This document shows positions 28,790 through 37,257 of a stretch of DNA of 64,000 nt, in pieces. Position 1 is the stretch's first letter. Each line of letters starts with the position of its first letter. The stretch comes from Hymenobacter siberiensis (GTDB taxonomy: Bacteria > Bacteroidota > Bacteroidia > Cytophagales > Hymenobacteraceae). A program made the position numbers and the translations under genes. The notes under the pieces are model-generated. The model did no database searches and was not told where the DNA came from. It saw only the letters and a program-made list of their open reading frames with translations. The DNA is taken from positions 4,402,001 through 4,466,000 of the forward strand of contig NZ_JAHLZY020000001.1 in the NCBI RefSeq assembly GCF_018967865.2. Direction: 5' to 3'.

Positions 28790-29395
28790 ATGAACCGCAT
28801 CACCCGTTTCCTGGTCCATCCGGTGGCCATGGTTGCCGCCAGCTTAGTATTGTTACTGGGTCCCAGCGGTTGCACCACGGCCTCCCGCGTAGGTGTAACT
28901 AATGATTTTGACCACGCCGTAAATTTCCGGGCTTTCAAAACCTGGTCCTGGTACCCGCAGCAGCCCAAGGATGCCGAGGGCGGCCCGGCCAAGGGCTACG
29001 AATCGTTCCTCGATAAGCGCATGCGTGCCTCGGTAGCATCGGAAATGACCCAGAAGGGCCTCACCGAAGTAACCACCGCGCCCGACATCTACGTGGCCTA
29101 CAGTGCCCGCGTGGAGGAAAAGCAGCAGGTTTCGCCCGGCTACGGTGGCTTGGGCTACCCCTACGGCTACGGCTATGGCGGCTTCGGGGGCTACCGTGGT
29201 TACTCGTCCGTGACGCAGTACAAGGCAGGTACCGTGGTCATTGACATCATCGATGCTAAGCGCAAGGAGCTGGCGTGGCGCGGCACCGGCCAGGCCCAGG
29301 TGAACCAGAACACCATTGACGAAGTGGAAACCCACCGCATCGTAAACGGCATTCTGAGCACCTACCCGCCGCAGGACAACAACGCCCGCCGCTAA
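28790..29395 (+). CDS. DUF4136 lipoprotein
   Basis: 201-residue lipoprotein. N-terminal hydrophobic segment with lipobox LGPSGC (Cys28). The family body begins VTNDFDHAVNFRAFKTWSW and ends DEVETHRIVNGILSTYPP; the central TVVIDIIDAKRKELAWRGTGQ is diagnostic of DUF4136. A Gly/Tyr-rich low-complexity loop (GYGGLGYPYGYGYGGFGGYRGY) sits between the two halves. These proteins are envelope lipoproteins of unknown role. Single gene with its own terminator. Confidence 0.88.
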   Translation: MNRITRFLVHPVAMVAASLVLLLGPSGCTTASRVGVTNDFDHAVNFRAFKTWSWYPQQPKDAEGGPAKGYESFLDKRMRASVASEMTQKGLTEVTTAPDIYVAYSARVEEKQQVSPGYGGLGYPYGYGYGGFGGYRGYSSVTQYKAGTVVIDIIDAKRKELAWRGTGQAQVNQNTIDEVETHRIVNGILSTYPPQDNNARR

Positions 29396-29412
29396 CAGCC
29401 GCTTGCTATTCG

Positions 29413-29453
29413 ACAACAGAAAGCCCGCTCAATTTGAGCGGGCTTTTTGTTGT
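29413..29453 (+). terminator. Terminator after DUF4136 gene
   Basis: ACAACAGAAAGCCCGCTC-AATTT-GAGCGGGCTTTTTGTTGT, strong stem with T5. Confidence 0.9.
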
Positions 29454-29732
29454 CTATCCTTGCTGACGCTGATTAAATACGGCCAGAATTCTTATCTGGC
29501 GGTCAGTAACCTCATAAATTACTCTATAAGGCCTCACCAATAATTATCTGATTTGTGGAAGGCCTGCCTTGGCATACAACGGGCCGCTAAACGGGAAAGC
29601 AACCAGCTGGTCGATGCGAGAGAATCAGGTGTCTACTACCTGAACTGCATACTCGGCAGAAGTAACTGACAGATATTCCCGGATTTTCAAGGCTTGGTCG
29701 AGGGCCTCATCAGTCCAGTGAATAACCCTCAC
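29454..29732 (-). pseudogene. ParE/RelE-type toxin with two in-frame stop codons
   Basis: From GTG 29732, whose G is the last base of the antitoxin stop (TAGTG overlap), a 93-codon frame encodes VRVIHWTDEALDQALKIREY..., FSRIDQLVAFPFSG and LLVRPYRVIYEVTDRQIRIL, the typical fold of ParE/RelE toxins. TGA interrupts it at codon 36 (29625-29627) and TAA at codon 63 (29544-29546, where the family has Glu in IREL). The toxin is therefore dead while the antitoxin is intact. The substitutions look like point mutations because the frame is otherwise preserved. Confidence 0.85.
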
Positions 29733-29923
29733 TATTTCTTAATGCCTTGAAGAACAATGCGACGCGCTTCATCGTGCGGAGTCAGCCGTCCAGCTTCAGC
29801 ATCGGCCAAGCCCCGCTCGATAGAGCGCAACTCGTACAGCTCGTGCATTAAGTCCTCAAAAGTGGCACTGGCGGGCAGTTGCTCAAGCAACTGATGCGCT
29901 CTCTCTTTCAACGTTGCTTCCAT
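29732..29923 (-). CDS. Antitoxin of a ParE-type module
   Basis: 63-residue protein of the small helical antitoxins that precede ParE toxins. LEQLPASATFEDLMHELYEL, then IERGLADAEAGRLTPHDEARR, match the usual pattern of (L)(P)xxxTxEDIxxxLYxLxxIExGLxxxExGRxxxHEE. It would bind and neutralise the toxin and repress its own operon. Its stop overlaps the toxin start. Because the toxin is broken, this antitoxin may persist as an orphan. Confidence 0.8.
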   Translation of the reverse strand: MEATLKERAHQLLEQLPASATFEDLMHELYELRSIERGLADAEAGRLTPHDEARRIVLQGIKK

Positions 29924-29942
29924 GGTGAGGGGAGAAATGAGT

Positions 29943-30836
29943 TTAAATCGGCACGTTCACGTGGCGCTCGGCGTGGTAGGAGCTGCGCACCAGCGGGCCG
30001 CTCTCCACGTACTTCAGGCCACGGCGCAGGCCTTCTTCCTTGTAGTGAGCAAATTGGTCGGGGGTGATGAACTCGGCTACTTCGAGGTGGCGCTTGGTGG
30101 GCTGCAGGTACTGGCCGAGGGTGAGGATGTCGAGGCCGTTGGCCACAAGGTCGTCCATGGCCTGGTACAGCTCGTCGGGCTTCTCACCCAGGCCCAGCAT
30201 GATGCCGGATTTGGTGCGGTGGCCGGCGGCCTTGGTGCGGCGGATTTGCTCCAGGCTGCGGTCGTAGCGGGCCTGGGGGCGCACGAGGCGGTAGAGGCTG
30301 CCCACGGTTTCGACGTTGTGCGAAATCACTTCCTGGCCCCCCGAAATCATTACGTCGAGCGCGTCCCAGTTGGCTTTCACGTCCGGAATCAGGGTTTCGA
30401 TGGTGGTGGTGGGCGAGAGCTGCTTGGTGAGCACCACGGTTTCGCGCCACACGCTGGCACCGCGGTCCTTCAGCTCGTCGCGGTTCACGCTGGTGAGCAC
30501 GGCGTGCTTCACCTTCATCAGCGAAATGGCTTCGGCTACGCGGCGGGGCTCGTCGAGGTCGTACTCGGTGGGGCGGCCGGTGGCCACGGCGCAAAACGAG
30601 CACGAACGGGTGCAGATGTTGCCCAGAATCATGAACGTGGCGGTGCCGGCCCCCCAGCACTCGCCCATGTTGGGGCAGTTGCCGCTCTCGCAGATGGTGT
30701 GCAGCTTATGCTCGTCGACGAGGCGGCGCACGGCGGCGTATTCTTCGCCCACGGGCAGCTTCACGCGCAACCAGTCGGGCTTGCGGGGGCGGGCGGGAGC
30801 AGCCGTTTCGGGCTGGATAACGGGCAAATCAATCAT
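29943..30836 (-). CDS. lipA: Lipoyl synthase
   Basis: 297-residue radical-SAM enzyme that inserts two sulfurs into octanoyl groups on lipoyl carrier proteins. The auxiliary cluster motif is [13 protein letters not shown]; the radical-SAM motif is CTRSCSFC followed by [15 protein letters not shown]-type and [10 protein letters not shown] segments are conserved, and the C-terminus ends in the [11 protein letters not shown] motif. Its product is required by the glycine cleavage system (gcvP, 25 kb) and 2-oxo acid dehydrogenases (34 kb). A heptamer repeat lies just upstream of the ATG. Confidence 0.97.
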   Translation of the reverse strand: MIDLPVIQPETAAPARPRKPDWLRVKLPVGEEYAAVRRLVDEHKLHTICESGNCPNMGECWGAGTATFMILGNICTRSCSFCAVATGRPTEYDLDEPRRVAEAISLMKVKHAVLTSVNRDELKDRGASVWRETVVLTKQLSPTTTIETLIPDVKANWDALDVMISGGQEVISHNVETVGSLYRLVRPQARYDRSLEQIRRTKAAGHRTKSGIMLGLGEKPDELYQAMDDLVANGLDILTLGQYLQPTKRHLEVAEFITPDQFAHYKEEGLRRGLKYVESGPLVRSSYHAERHVNVPI

Positions 30837-30840
30837 TTTT

Positions 30841-31018
30841 TCAATGAGGAATGAGGAATGAAGAAGGAGGAATTACCCTCGGCCCATTCAATACTAAGCA
30901 CAAACAAATTTACGGCGCAATTGATGCGCCTCGCCTATCCGGCAACGTACCAGTCCAAATTACCCATTCCTAATTCTTCATTGGCTCCGCCTTCCTTCGG
31001 TTCTCAATTCCTCATTGA
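30841..31018. repeat. Heptamer repeat pair, family B copy 5
   Basis: Left array at 30845-30875 (GAGGAAT, GAGGAAT, GAAGAAG, GAGGAAT units) and a complementary array at 30963-31018 (CATTCCTAATTCTTCATT, CAATTCCTCATTGAG), about 90 nt apart. The gap between lipA and the barrel gene holds nothing else that I can see. Confidence 0.75.
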
Positions 31019-31026
31019 GCGCAGCA

Positions 31027-31920
31027 TTACGAGCGGTGCCCGAAATACAGCGTGAGGTACACCGAGGAGAAGAACTTGCGGTTCAGCGCGTCGGTATCGG
31101 AGAGGGTGCTGGGGCTGAGGATGAGCAGGCGCTTGGTGAAGCCCTCGACCAGGAAGCCTACTTCCAGGCCCGTCACGGCATCGCGGTAGCGGCCGTACTC
31201 AAAGCTGAGGCCGCCACGCAGATGGAAACCGGGCACCACCTGCGTCTGGCCGATACCGCTGAATAGGGGGCCGTGGTCAAGAATAGCGCCCGTGATGGTG
31301 TGCTTGTAGGGGTCGTACTGCTCGTTCACAATCTCATCGGTCGAGAGATTGATGACGTTTGTGCGCGTGGCCGTGCGGTCGTAGCTGATGTAGTAAGGCA
31401 TCAGCAGGCCGAAGGACGGGCCCACGCTGAGCAGGCCATTCACCTGCACGCCGGCATCGGCAGCCTTGCGGAACAGAATGCGCTGGATGCCCACAGAGGG
31501 CCGCAACACAAAGGCGTAGTTGGTTTTGCGGTTGATGTAGGTGCCACCAATGAACGAATTGATGCGCTCTTCCTTGGCGTTTTTCAGCATCACGCCCTCC
31601 ACGCTCCAGAAGCGGAGCAGGCGGTCATCCATCACCCGCGAGGAGCGCACCGACGCGCCGCCCAGCAGGCCGCCCTGGGTATTAAAATTCACCCCAAAAA
31701 CAAATTCCTTCTGATACGACTGCTCATCGGAGGGCACGTCGGAAATCATATCGGCCCGCAGCGGGGCTGATGCGGAGCGGGAAGCGGGCACCGCCGACGC
31801 GGGAGCCGGTGCAGCGGCCGGCGCGGGTGTGGGGCGGTCCTGGGCCTGCGCGCCAGCGGCCATGAGCAAGCCGGCAGCCAACAGGCCCCAGCGGTAAGTA
31901 TGTGTAGAAAAAAAACGCAT
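31027..31920 (-). CDS. Outer-membrane beta-barrel protein, unrecognised
   Basis: 297-residue exported protein. Signal peptide MRFFSTHTYRWGLLAAGLLMAAGAQAQ, a Pro/Ala/Ser-rich linker of about 30 residues, then a beta-barrel of the PorT/OmpW-like size class with alternating strands (KEFVFGVNFNTQGGLLGGASV, FHLRGGLSFEYGRY) and the aromatic end VYLTLYFGHRS. ATG 31920 is chosen because the ORF extension to 32043 has no coding character. No named family recognised; transport or secretion roles are possible. Confidence 0.78.
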   Translation of the reverse strand: MRFFSTHTYRWGLLAAGLLMAAGAQAQDRPTPAPAAAPAPASAVPASRSASAPLRADMISDVPSDEQSYQKEFVFGVNFNTQGGLLGGASVRSSRVMDDRLLRFWSVEGVMLKNAKEERINSFIGGTYINRKTNYAFVLRPSVGIQRILFRKAADAGVQVNGLLSVGPSFGLLMPYYISYDRTATRTNVINLSTDEIVNEQYDPYKHTITGAILDHGPLFSGIGQTQVVPGFHLRGGLSFEYGRYRDAVTGLEVGFLVEGFTKRLLILSPSTLSDTDALNRKFFSSVYLTLYFGHRS

Positions 31921-32029
31921 AATCTTCAACCGAAAGGGGACCCGAACCGACGCCGCAGACACGGCGCACCACGTAATACGTAATTTAGCAAAATAACAAA
32001 CAACTTCGTAAAGGTAACTTCCTGATTTG

Positions 32030-32437
32030 ATGAGCACCGCCACTGCCCGCTACGCGGGCCACCTCCGCACCGAAGCCACGCACGTGGCCTCCAGCAATAT
32101 TATTCAAACCGATGCCCCTCTCGATAACCACGGCCGGGGCGAAGCCTTCTCCCCCACCGACCTCGTGAGCACGGCCCTGGGCTCGTGCATGATGACGGTG
32201 ATGGGCATTGTGGCCGAGCGCCACCAGTGGAACCTGGTGGACAGCACCTTCGCCGTGCAGAAGCACATGAGCGCGGAAGCCCCACGCCGCATTGCCCAAA
32301 TCGACGTGACGTTTACGCTGCCCGCCGCCCTGGCCCCCAACGAGCGGACCATCCTGGAACGCGCCGCCCACACCTGCCCGGTGGGCCTGAGCCTGCACCC
32401 GGACGTGCGGCAAAACATCGTGTTCGAGTACAAATAA
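32030..32437 (+). CDS. OsmC-family peroxiredoxin-like protein
   Basis: 135-residue OsmC/Ohr-superfamily protein. The first conserved Cys is in LVSTALGSCMMTVMG (about residue 53) and the second in ERAAHTCPVGLSLHP, whose Pro-Val context is typical of OsmC/YhfA rather than Ohr. Such proteins reduce hydroperoxides with thiol help. The neighbouring ytxJ gene and bshC at 46.5 kb indicate bacillithiol as the main thiol in this cell. ATG 32030 follows a TTG in frame by one codon. Confidence 0.9.
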   Translation: MSTATARYAGHLRTEATHVASSNIIQTDAPLDNHGRGEAFSPTDLVSTALGSCMMTVMGIVAERHQWNLVDSTFAVQKHMSAEAPRRIAQIDVTFTLPAALAPNERTILERAAHTCPVGLSLHPDVRQNIVFEYK

Positions 32438-32453
32438 AAAAGAATAAAAGAAA

Positions 32454-32498
32454 TGAACGGCTGCCTGTTTCAACGCATGAAACCGGGCAGCCGTTCAC
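32454..32498. terminator. Hairpin between convergent osmC-like and ytxJ genes
   Basis: TGAACGGCTGCC ... GGCAGCCGTTCA stem followed by CTTTTT. Confidence 0.8.
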
Positions 32499-32514
32499 TT
32501 TTTACTACGGGTTG

Positions 32515-32859
32515 CTAGCCTTGCACGGCCTGCTTCACATCGGCAAGGCGGATGCCCATGTGCGAGGCGTCGTAGGTGCACTCGCCGGCCTGAATGAGCA
32601 GGAGCTGCGGCGACTGATGGGTGACGCCAAACTGCTCGGCTATCTGGGCCGAGAGGGGCCGGAAGCGCAGCAAATCGAGGTAGTAGATGGGCAGGGTGAG
32701 GCCGCTATCGGCCCACTGACGCTCAATCTTGCCCTTGGCCGCCGCGCTGATGGAGCAGGTAGTGCTGTGCTTGAAAATGAGCACCGGCTGCTCGTGCGAG
32801 GCCTGCGCCAGCTGGGTAATTTCGTCGGATTGGGTGAGGGGAAGCCAGGGAGTGGACAT
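32515..32859 (-). CDS. ytxJ: Bacillithiol system redox-active protein YtxJ
   Basis: 114-residue thioredoxin-fold protein of the YtxJ family, proposed to act as a monothiol bacilliredoxin. The active site is HSTTCSIS (single Cys), with IFKHSTTC preceded by a thioredoxin-like beta strand. SPQLLLIQAGECTYDASHMGI is the cis-Pro region and family ending. ATG 32859 starts the protein; the ORF is open upstream without support. It lies convergent with an OsmC-type gene, which suits thiol redox defence. Confidence 0.88.
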   Translation of the reverse strand: MSTPWLPLTQSDEITQLAQASHEQPVLIFKHSTTCSISAAAKGKIERQWADSGLTLPIYYLDLLRFRPLSAQIAEQFGVTHQSPQLLLIQAGECTYDASHMGIRLADVKQAVQG

Positions 32860-32967
32860 TGCAATAATTAGTGATGATGAGGAGGCCTGCGGGCCGAATA
32901 AAAGAAACTGGACCGGCGCGCTGGTACACAACAACAACTTACGGCCGGTAGATTCCCGCCGCGCGGC

Positions 32968-33408
32968 TCATTCTTTTTCGTGGGCCGCGTCCTTTTTGTT
33001 GCCGGACTGGGCGAACGGACGTTGCAGATTATTCTTTTTGCGGCGCAGGCCCAAGAAACCAGAAGGCTGCACGTTGGGCGCGGTGCCGGTTTTGTAGTCG
33101 AAGTCTTTGCGGGTTTCGGGCACGGCCTGGGTGCTTTGGCCGCGTTTGAGCTGCACGCGGGTCACGTCGAGGTGGCTGTCCTTATAGGGCGATTCGGTGG
33201 TGCGGTCTTCGCGCAGGGCGCGGCGGTTGGCGGCTTTTATTTTGCCGGGTTTAGTGGGCTCAATCTGGGCCTGGGCGGGGGCGGTACTCAGTAGAAAGAC
33301 GGCTACGGCCAGCAGGCCCAGCAGCCGGCTAAGGCTTGCCGCCAGGTGCGGAGCTTGGCGCGGGCTCCGTAGTGGGCGCTGCTGGTGCGGGAGTGGGCAT
33401 GGCTTCAT
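32968..33408 (-). CDS. Small exported basic protein, unrecognised
   Basis: 146-residue exported protein. ATG 33408 gives a long polar n-region and hydrophobic core (LLGLLAVAVFLLSTAPAQAQ), cleaved after AQA. The mature part is short, Arg/Lys-rich and low in order (KPGKIKAANRRALREDRTTE), ending with FAQSGNKKDAAHEKE. It overlaps the 3' end of the upstream lipoprotein gene by about 80 nt in another frame, so the two are in one operon; a later non-ATG start is possible. Function unknown. Confidence 0.6.
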   Translation of the reverse strand: MKPCPLPHQQRPLRSPRQAPHLAASLSRLLGLLAVAVFLLSTAPAQAQIEPTKPGKIKAANRRALREDRTTESPYKDSHLDVTRVQLKRGQSTQAVPETRKDFDYKTGTAPNVQPSGFLGLRRKKNNLQRPFAQSGNKKDAAHEKE

Positions 33409-33946
33409 CGGGCAATTCCTGTTCGGGCGTAGCGCTGGGCTGCTTGGGCGCCGGCCGGTGGTCGGGGCTGTAGTTGGGTTTTGCATGGAGGCCGTATTTG
33501 AAGAAGTTGCGGATAGACTCGATGGGATGGAAGCCCTTGCTCACTTTGTGGCGCTTGCGGCGGTTCAGCTTAGGCTTTTTCATGAGCCCGTGCTTGTCGT
33601 ACCGCACCGTGGAGCGCTCCGGGTACACGCTGCCTTTGCTATCGGCGGTGCTGGCGCTGGCGATGGCCCCGGCGTTGCTGGGCGTCGAGACATCAGTAGC
33701 AGCTTCCGGGGTCGCATCGCCCGATTTTTTCCGGGCCGAGACGACCGATTTGGCCAAGTCGTTCTTCAGCTTTTCGTCCTCCTTTTTTTGTTTCTGCTGG
33801 GCAATGTATTCCGGCGACGGCTTGGGCGTGGGCAGCCGGTACGGGTGAAACACTTTGTGGTAGAGCGTGCAGCTGCCCAGCGCGGCCAGCAGCAGCACGC
33901 CCAGCAAGGACCGAAACACGACGGAGGGTAAACAGTATTTCACCAC
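33329..33946 (-). CDS. Lipoprotein, unrecognised
   Basis: 205-residue lipoprotein with lipobox AALGSC (Cys26). The mature part is disordered and charged: a Lys-rich stretch (EYIAQQKQKKEDEKLKND), a conserved-looking YDKHGLMKKPKLNRRKRHKV segment and a Pro/Ala-rich tail. Similar Lys/Arg-rich short proteins are common in Hymenobacter-like genomes but have no assigned role. First gene of a two-gene unit with the exported protein that overlaps its end. Confidence 0.7.
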   Translation of the reverse strand: MVKYCLPSVVFRSLLGVLLLAALGSCTLYHKVFHPYRLPTPKPSPEYIAQQKQKKEDEKLKNDLAKSVVSARKKSGDATPEAATDVSTPSNAGAIASASTADSKGSVYPERSTVRYDKHGLMKKPKLNRRKRHKVSKGFHPIESIRNFFKYGLHAKPNYSPDHRPAPKQPSATPEQELPDEAMPTPAPAAPTTEPAPSSAPGGKP

Positions 33947-34021
33947 GCAGCGGGTAGAACCAATTAAATCAGAGACAGAAAGATACGCGGGCCACGCGCA
34001 AAAATCGCGCCAACCCGGCGG

Positions 34022-36046
34022 CTAGTAGTTGCGCAGGGCCAGCACCTGCTCGCGCAGGCGCTGCTGGGGCAGAAACGCGGCCTCCAGCGGCGGCGCAAAC
34101 GGAATGGCGGTATCCAGCGAGGCCACCCGGCGCACGGGCGCATCGAGGTACTCGAAGCAATTCTCGCCAATCCAGGCCGCGATTTCACCGCCGATGCCGC
34201 CCGTCATCGTGTCTTCGTGCAGGATGAGGATGCGGCCGTTCTTCTCCACCGTTTTGCGCACCGCCTCCTGGTCCCAGGGCAGCAGGGTGCGCAGGTCGAG
34301 AATGTCGGCCGACACGCCCAAATCCTGGCAGGTTTGCAGGGCCCAGCGCACGCCCATACCGTAGGTGATGATGCTCATCTCAGTGCCTTCGGCCGCCAGC
34401 GCGGCCTGGCCGATGGGCGTGGTGTAGTAGGCCTCCGGCACGGGGCCCGACAGGCTGCGATACAGCATCTTGTGCTCGAAATACAGCACCGGATTGGGGT
34501 CTTCAAAGGCGGCGCAGAGCAGGCCCTTGGCGTCGTGCGGGTTGCTGGGGTACACCACCTTCAGGCCGGGCACGTGCGTGAACCACGCCTCGTTACTCTG
34601 CGAGTGGAAGGGGCCGGCTGCGCTGCCCGCGCCGGTGGGCATGCGCACCACTACATCGGCGTTCTGGCCCCAGCGGTAGTGGCTCTTGGCCAGGTTATTC
34701 ACAATCTGGTTGAAGCCGCAGGTCACGAAATCAGCAAATTGCATCTCGACCATGCTTTTCTTCTTCTTGATGCTCAGGCCCAGCCCGATGCCCACAATGG
34801 CCGACTCGCACAGCGGCGTATTCCGCACCCGCGCCTTGCCGAATTCAGCCACAAAGCCTTCCGTGATTTTGAACACGCCGCCATAGTCGGCAATGTCCTG
34901 CCCCATGAGCACGAGCTCGGGATAGCGCGTCATACTTTGCTTCATACCCTCGGAAATGGCATCGATGAAGCGAATTTCTCTGGGGTTAGGATTTGAGAGT
35001 GAAGCGTCAGGAGCTGTAGAATTTCCACCAATTCTTAACTCTTCACTCTTCACTCCTAACTCCCCAACTGGCGCGTACATATCCGCCATTTCTTCGGCGA
35101 TGTCGGGCGTGGGCATCGGCTCAGCGTCGGCTTCCTGGAGGCCGGCCTCGATGGCGGCCTTAATTTTCTCGCGGATGCCGTGCTTGGCGGTTTCGGTGAG
35201 GATACCTTCGGCCAGCAGCCATTTCTCGAAGTTTTCCACCGGGTCTTTGGCGGCCCATTCCTCCATCAGGCTCTGGGGCACATACTTGGTGCCGCTGGCT
35301 TCCTCGTGTCCGCGCATTCTAAAAGTCAATGCTTCCACCAGCACGGGGCGCGGATTCTGGCGGAGGTCTTCGGCCAAGCGCTTCACGGTGGTGTACACTT
35401 CGAGCACGTTGTTGCCGTCTACCTGCACGGCCTCCATGCCGTAGGCGGGACCTTTGTCTACGAAGGACTTGAAGCGGAACTGCTCGTTGCTGGGCGTGCT
35501 CAGGCCGTAGCCGTTGTTCTCAATCATGAAAATAACGGGCAGCTGCCACACGGCGGCCACGTTCAGGGCCTCGTGGAAGTCACCTTCGCTGGCCCCGCCG
35601 TCGCCGGAGTAAGTAAGCGTCACCTTCGGCTTTTTATCCAGCAAATCGGCCAGGGCAATGCCACCGGCCACGGCCAGCTGCGGGCCGAGATGCGAAATCA
35701 TGCCCACGATGTGGTACTCGTTGGTACCGAAGTGGAAGCTGCGGTCGCGGCCCTTCGTGAAGCCCAGGCGCTTGCCCTGCCACTGCGCAAACAGGCGGCC
35801 CAGCGGCACCTCGCGGCCCGTGAACACGCCCAGGTTGCGGTGCAGCGGCAGAATGTACTCGTCGGCCTCCAGGGCCAGGGTGCTGCCCACCGAAATGGCC
35901 TCCTGCCCGATGCCCGAAAACCACTTACTCACCTTGCCCTGGCGCAGCAGAATCAGCATTTTTTCCTCAATCAGCCGGGGACGCAGCAAGTGCTGGTAGA
36001 GGTGCAGGAGGGTTTCGTTGGAGAGGTCGTGGCGGTCAAAAGTCAT
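34022..36046 (-). CDS. Fused alpha/beta E1 of a 2-oxo acid dehydrogenase
   Basis: 674-residue thiamine-diphosphate enzyme that decarboxylates a 2-oxo acid (branched-chain or pyruvate) and acylates the lipoyl domain of E2. Residues 1-320 are the alpha part with the ThDP motif GDG...NN (149-177) and GIGQEAISVG. Residues 358-674 are the beta part (FIDAISEGMKQSMTRYPELVLMGQDIADYGG, then VVRMPTGAGSAAGPFHSQSNEAW). The linker (about 325-357) is odd: its DNA (34985-35064) is a 7-mer repeat array. E2 and E3 are not nearby. It depends on LipA and on ThDP from the thi operon. Confidence 0.93.
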   Translation of the reverse strand: MTFDRHDLSNETLLHLYQHLLRPRLIEEKMLILLRQGKVSKWFSGIGQEAISVGSTLALEADEYILPLHRNLGVFTGREVPLGRLFAQWQGKRLGFTKGRDRSFHFGTNEYHIVGMISHLGPQLAVAGGIALADLLDKKPKVTLTYSGDGGASEGDFHEALNVAAVWQLPVIFMIENNGYGLSTPSNEQFRFKSFVDKGPAYGMEAVQVDGNNVLEVYTTVKRLAEDLRQNPRPVLVEALTFRMRGHEEASGTKYVPQSLMEEWAAKDPVENFEKWLLAEGILTETAKHGIREKIKAAIEAGLQEADAEPMPTPDIAEEMADMYAPVGELGVKSEELRIGGNSTAPDASLSNPNPREIRFIDAISEGMKQSMTRYPELVLMGQDIADYGGVFKITEGFVAEFGKARVRNTPLCESAIVGIGLGLSIKKKKSMVEMQFADFVTCGFNQIVNNLAKSHYRWGQNADVVVRMPTGAGSAAGPFHSQSNEAWFTHVPGLKVVYPSNPHDAKGLLCAAFEDPNPVLYFEHKMLYRSLSGPVPEAYYTTPIGQAALAAEGTEMSIITYGMGVRWALQTCQDLGVSADILDLRTLLPWDQEAVRKTVEKNGRILILHEDTMTGGIGGEIAAWIGENCFEYLDAPVRRVASLDTAIPFAPPLEAAFLPQQRLREQVLALRNY
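34994..35064. repeat. Heptamer array inside the E1 fusion linker, family B copy 6
   Basis: On the minus strand five 7-nt units run GGAGTTA, GGAGTGA, AGAGTGA, AGAGTTA, AGAATTG (35064-35030), with a partial complementary arm at 34994-35012. They are read through in frame as GELGVKSEELRIG. Confidence 0.85.
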
Positions 36047-36537
36047 GACGAAGTGGGTGGGTTAGGGTGGGCAAAGGTAGGAAAGCAGGGGCCGCGCCGG
36101 GCTACCTTTTGCGCAGGCTATCGGTTGGCGCTTTGCTTTTCGTCCGCACCCTGGCGGTAAGGCTCAGCTTGTCGAGGCACCTTTATTGTGCTGGCAATTG
36201 TTTACTGGTGAAGTAGCGGGGCTCCGCCAAACCCATCCCGACCGGCTAATGAGCTGCCAGGCAGCATCATTATCGCCCGCAAAACCCGCATCCGGGCAGC
36301 TTCCGGGGCATGAGCACGAGTAAGCAAAAATGCATGGGAGGGCAAAAAACGTAGGAATCTCAAGGGAAAATCAGCACCTTGAGGCCTGACATCCATTCCT
36401 TCTTTTCCCCCAACGCTGCAATCGTGTTTATCTGCTAATTTTTCATCATAATCCCCAGCAGCTTACCGTGGTAATTACCTGCCGCTGTCGGCGCACCCCA
36501 CTCTTCCGGGCAGTTATCCGCTGCTTGCCGTCTATCT
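36047..36537. other. 491-bp gap without a supported gene
   Basis: Lies between the divergent E1 dehydrogenase and LytTR regulator genes, so it must hold two promoters, but no clear TAnnTTTG box with a good -33 partner was picked out by eye. The only ORF (64 codons, 36202-36396, minus) lacks coding character. No long repeat was noticed. Confidence 0.5.
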
Positions 36538-37257
36538 ATGGTCGACTTAATCCCGCTTACCTGCGTCATCGTAGACGACAACGAGATGAGCCGCCTGGCC
36601 CTGGAGCATTTTGTGGCCCTCACCCCCGGCCTGGAGCTGGCCGCCACGCTGCCGGACGGCCTGGCCGCCCTGCACTTCCTGCAAACGCACCCACCGGTTG
36701 ACCTGCTGCTGCTGGACATTGAAATGCCCCACCTCAACGGCCTGGAGCTGATTCGGATACTGCCCCAGCCGCTGCCGGCCATTGTGCTGGTTACCTCGCA
36801 CCAGAACTTTGCCGCCGAGGCCTTCGAGCTGCCCGTGGCCGATTACCTGCTGAAGCCCGTGGACTACGTTCGCTTTTTGCAGGCCGTGCAGCAGGTGCGC
36901 GACTTCTGGCCGCGGGCCGCTGCCGCCCCTGCGCCCATTGCCGATAATGCCAACATTTTTGCCAAAGTCAACGGCCGGCTGATTCGCATCAATTTCGACG
37001 AAGTATTCTATATCGAGGCCCTGTCCACGTACTCGGTGCTGGTCACGGCCACGCACAAGCACATTGTGCACGTCACGCTCAAGAGCCTGGAGGAGCGGCT
37101 GCCGTTCAGCCACTTCGTGCGGGTGCACCGCTCCTACATCGCCAACACCCACCGCATCGACGCGGTAGACGACCACCAATTGGTGCTGGGGCCCTATACC
37201 ATCCCCGTGGGCAAGCTCCACAAAGCGGAACTGATGCGGCGGCTGGCCCCGCTCTAG
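36538..37257 (+). CDS. LytTR-family response regulator
   Basis: 239-residue two-component regulator. The receiver (1-120) has VDDNE at 12-16, phospho-acceptor Asp60 in LLLLDIEMPHLNG and YLLKPVDY. The LytTR DNA-binding domain (about 140-239) has DEVFYIEALSTYSVLVTA, HFVRVHRSYIANTHRIDAV and IPVGKLHKAELMRRL. Its stop shares the four bases CTAG with the stop of the convergent hybrid kinase, so both end on the same palindrome. Partner kinases for LytTR regulators are usually LytS-type; whether the neighbour talks to it is unclear. Confidence 0.93.
   Translation: MVDLIPLTCVIVDDNEMSRLALEHFVALTPGLELAATLPDGLAALHFLQTHPPVDLLLLDIEMPHLNGLELIRILPQPLPAIVLVTSHQNFAAEAFELPVADYLLKPVDYVRFLQAVQQVRDFWPRAAAAPAPIADNANIFAKVNGRLIRINFDEVFYIEALSTYSVLVTATHKHIVHVTLKSLEERLPFSHFVRVHRSYIANTHRIDAVDDHQLVLGPYTIPVGKLHKAELMRRLAPL

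Noticed and set aside
36202..36396. 64-codon ORF in the gap before the LytTR regulator
   Set aside because: No coding character, no recognisable motif, and position inside a divergent promoter region.
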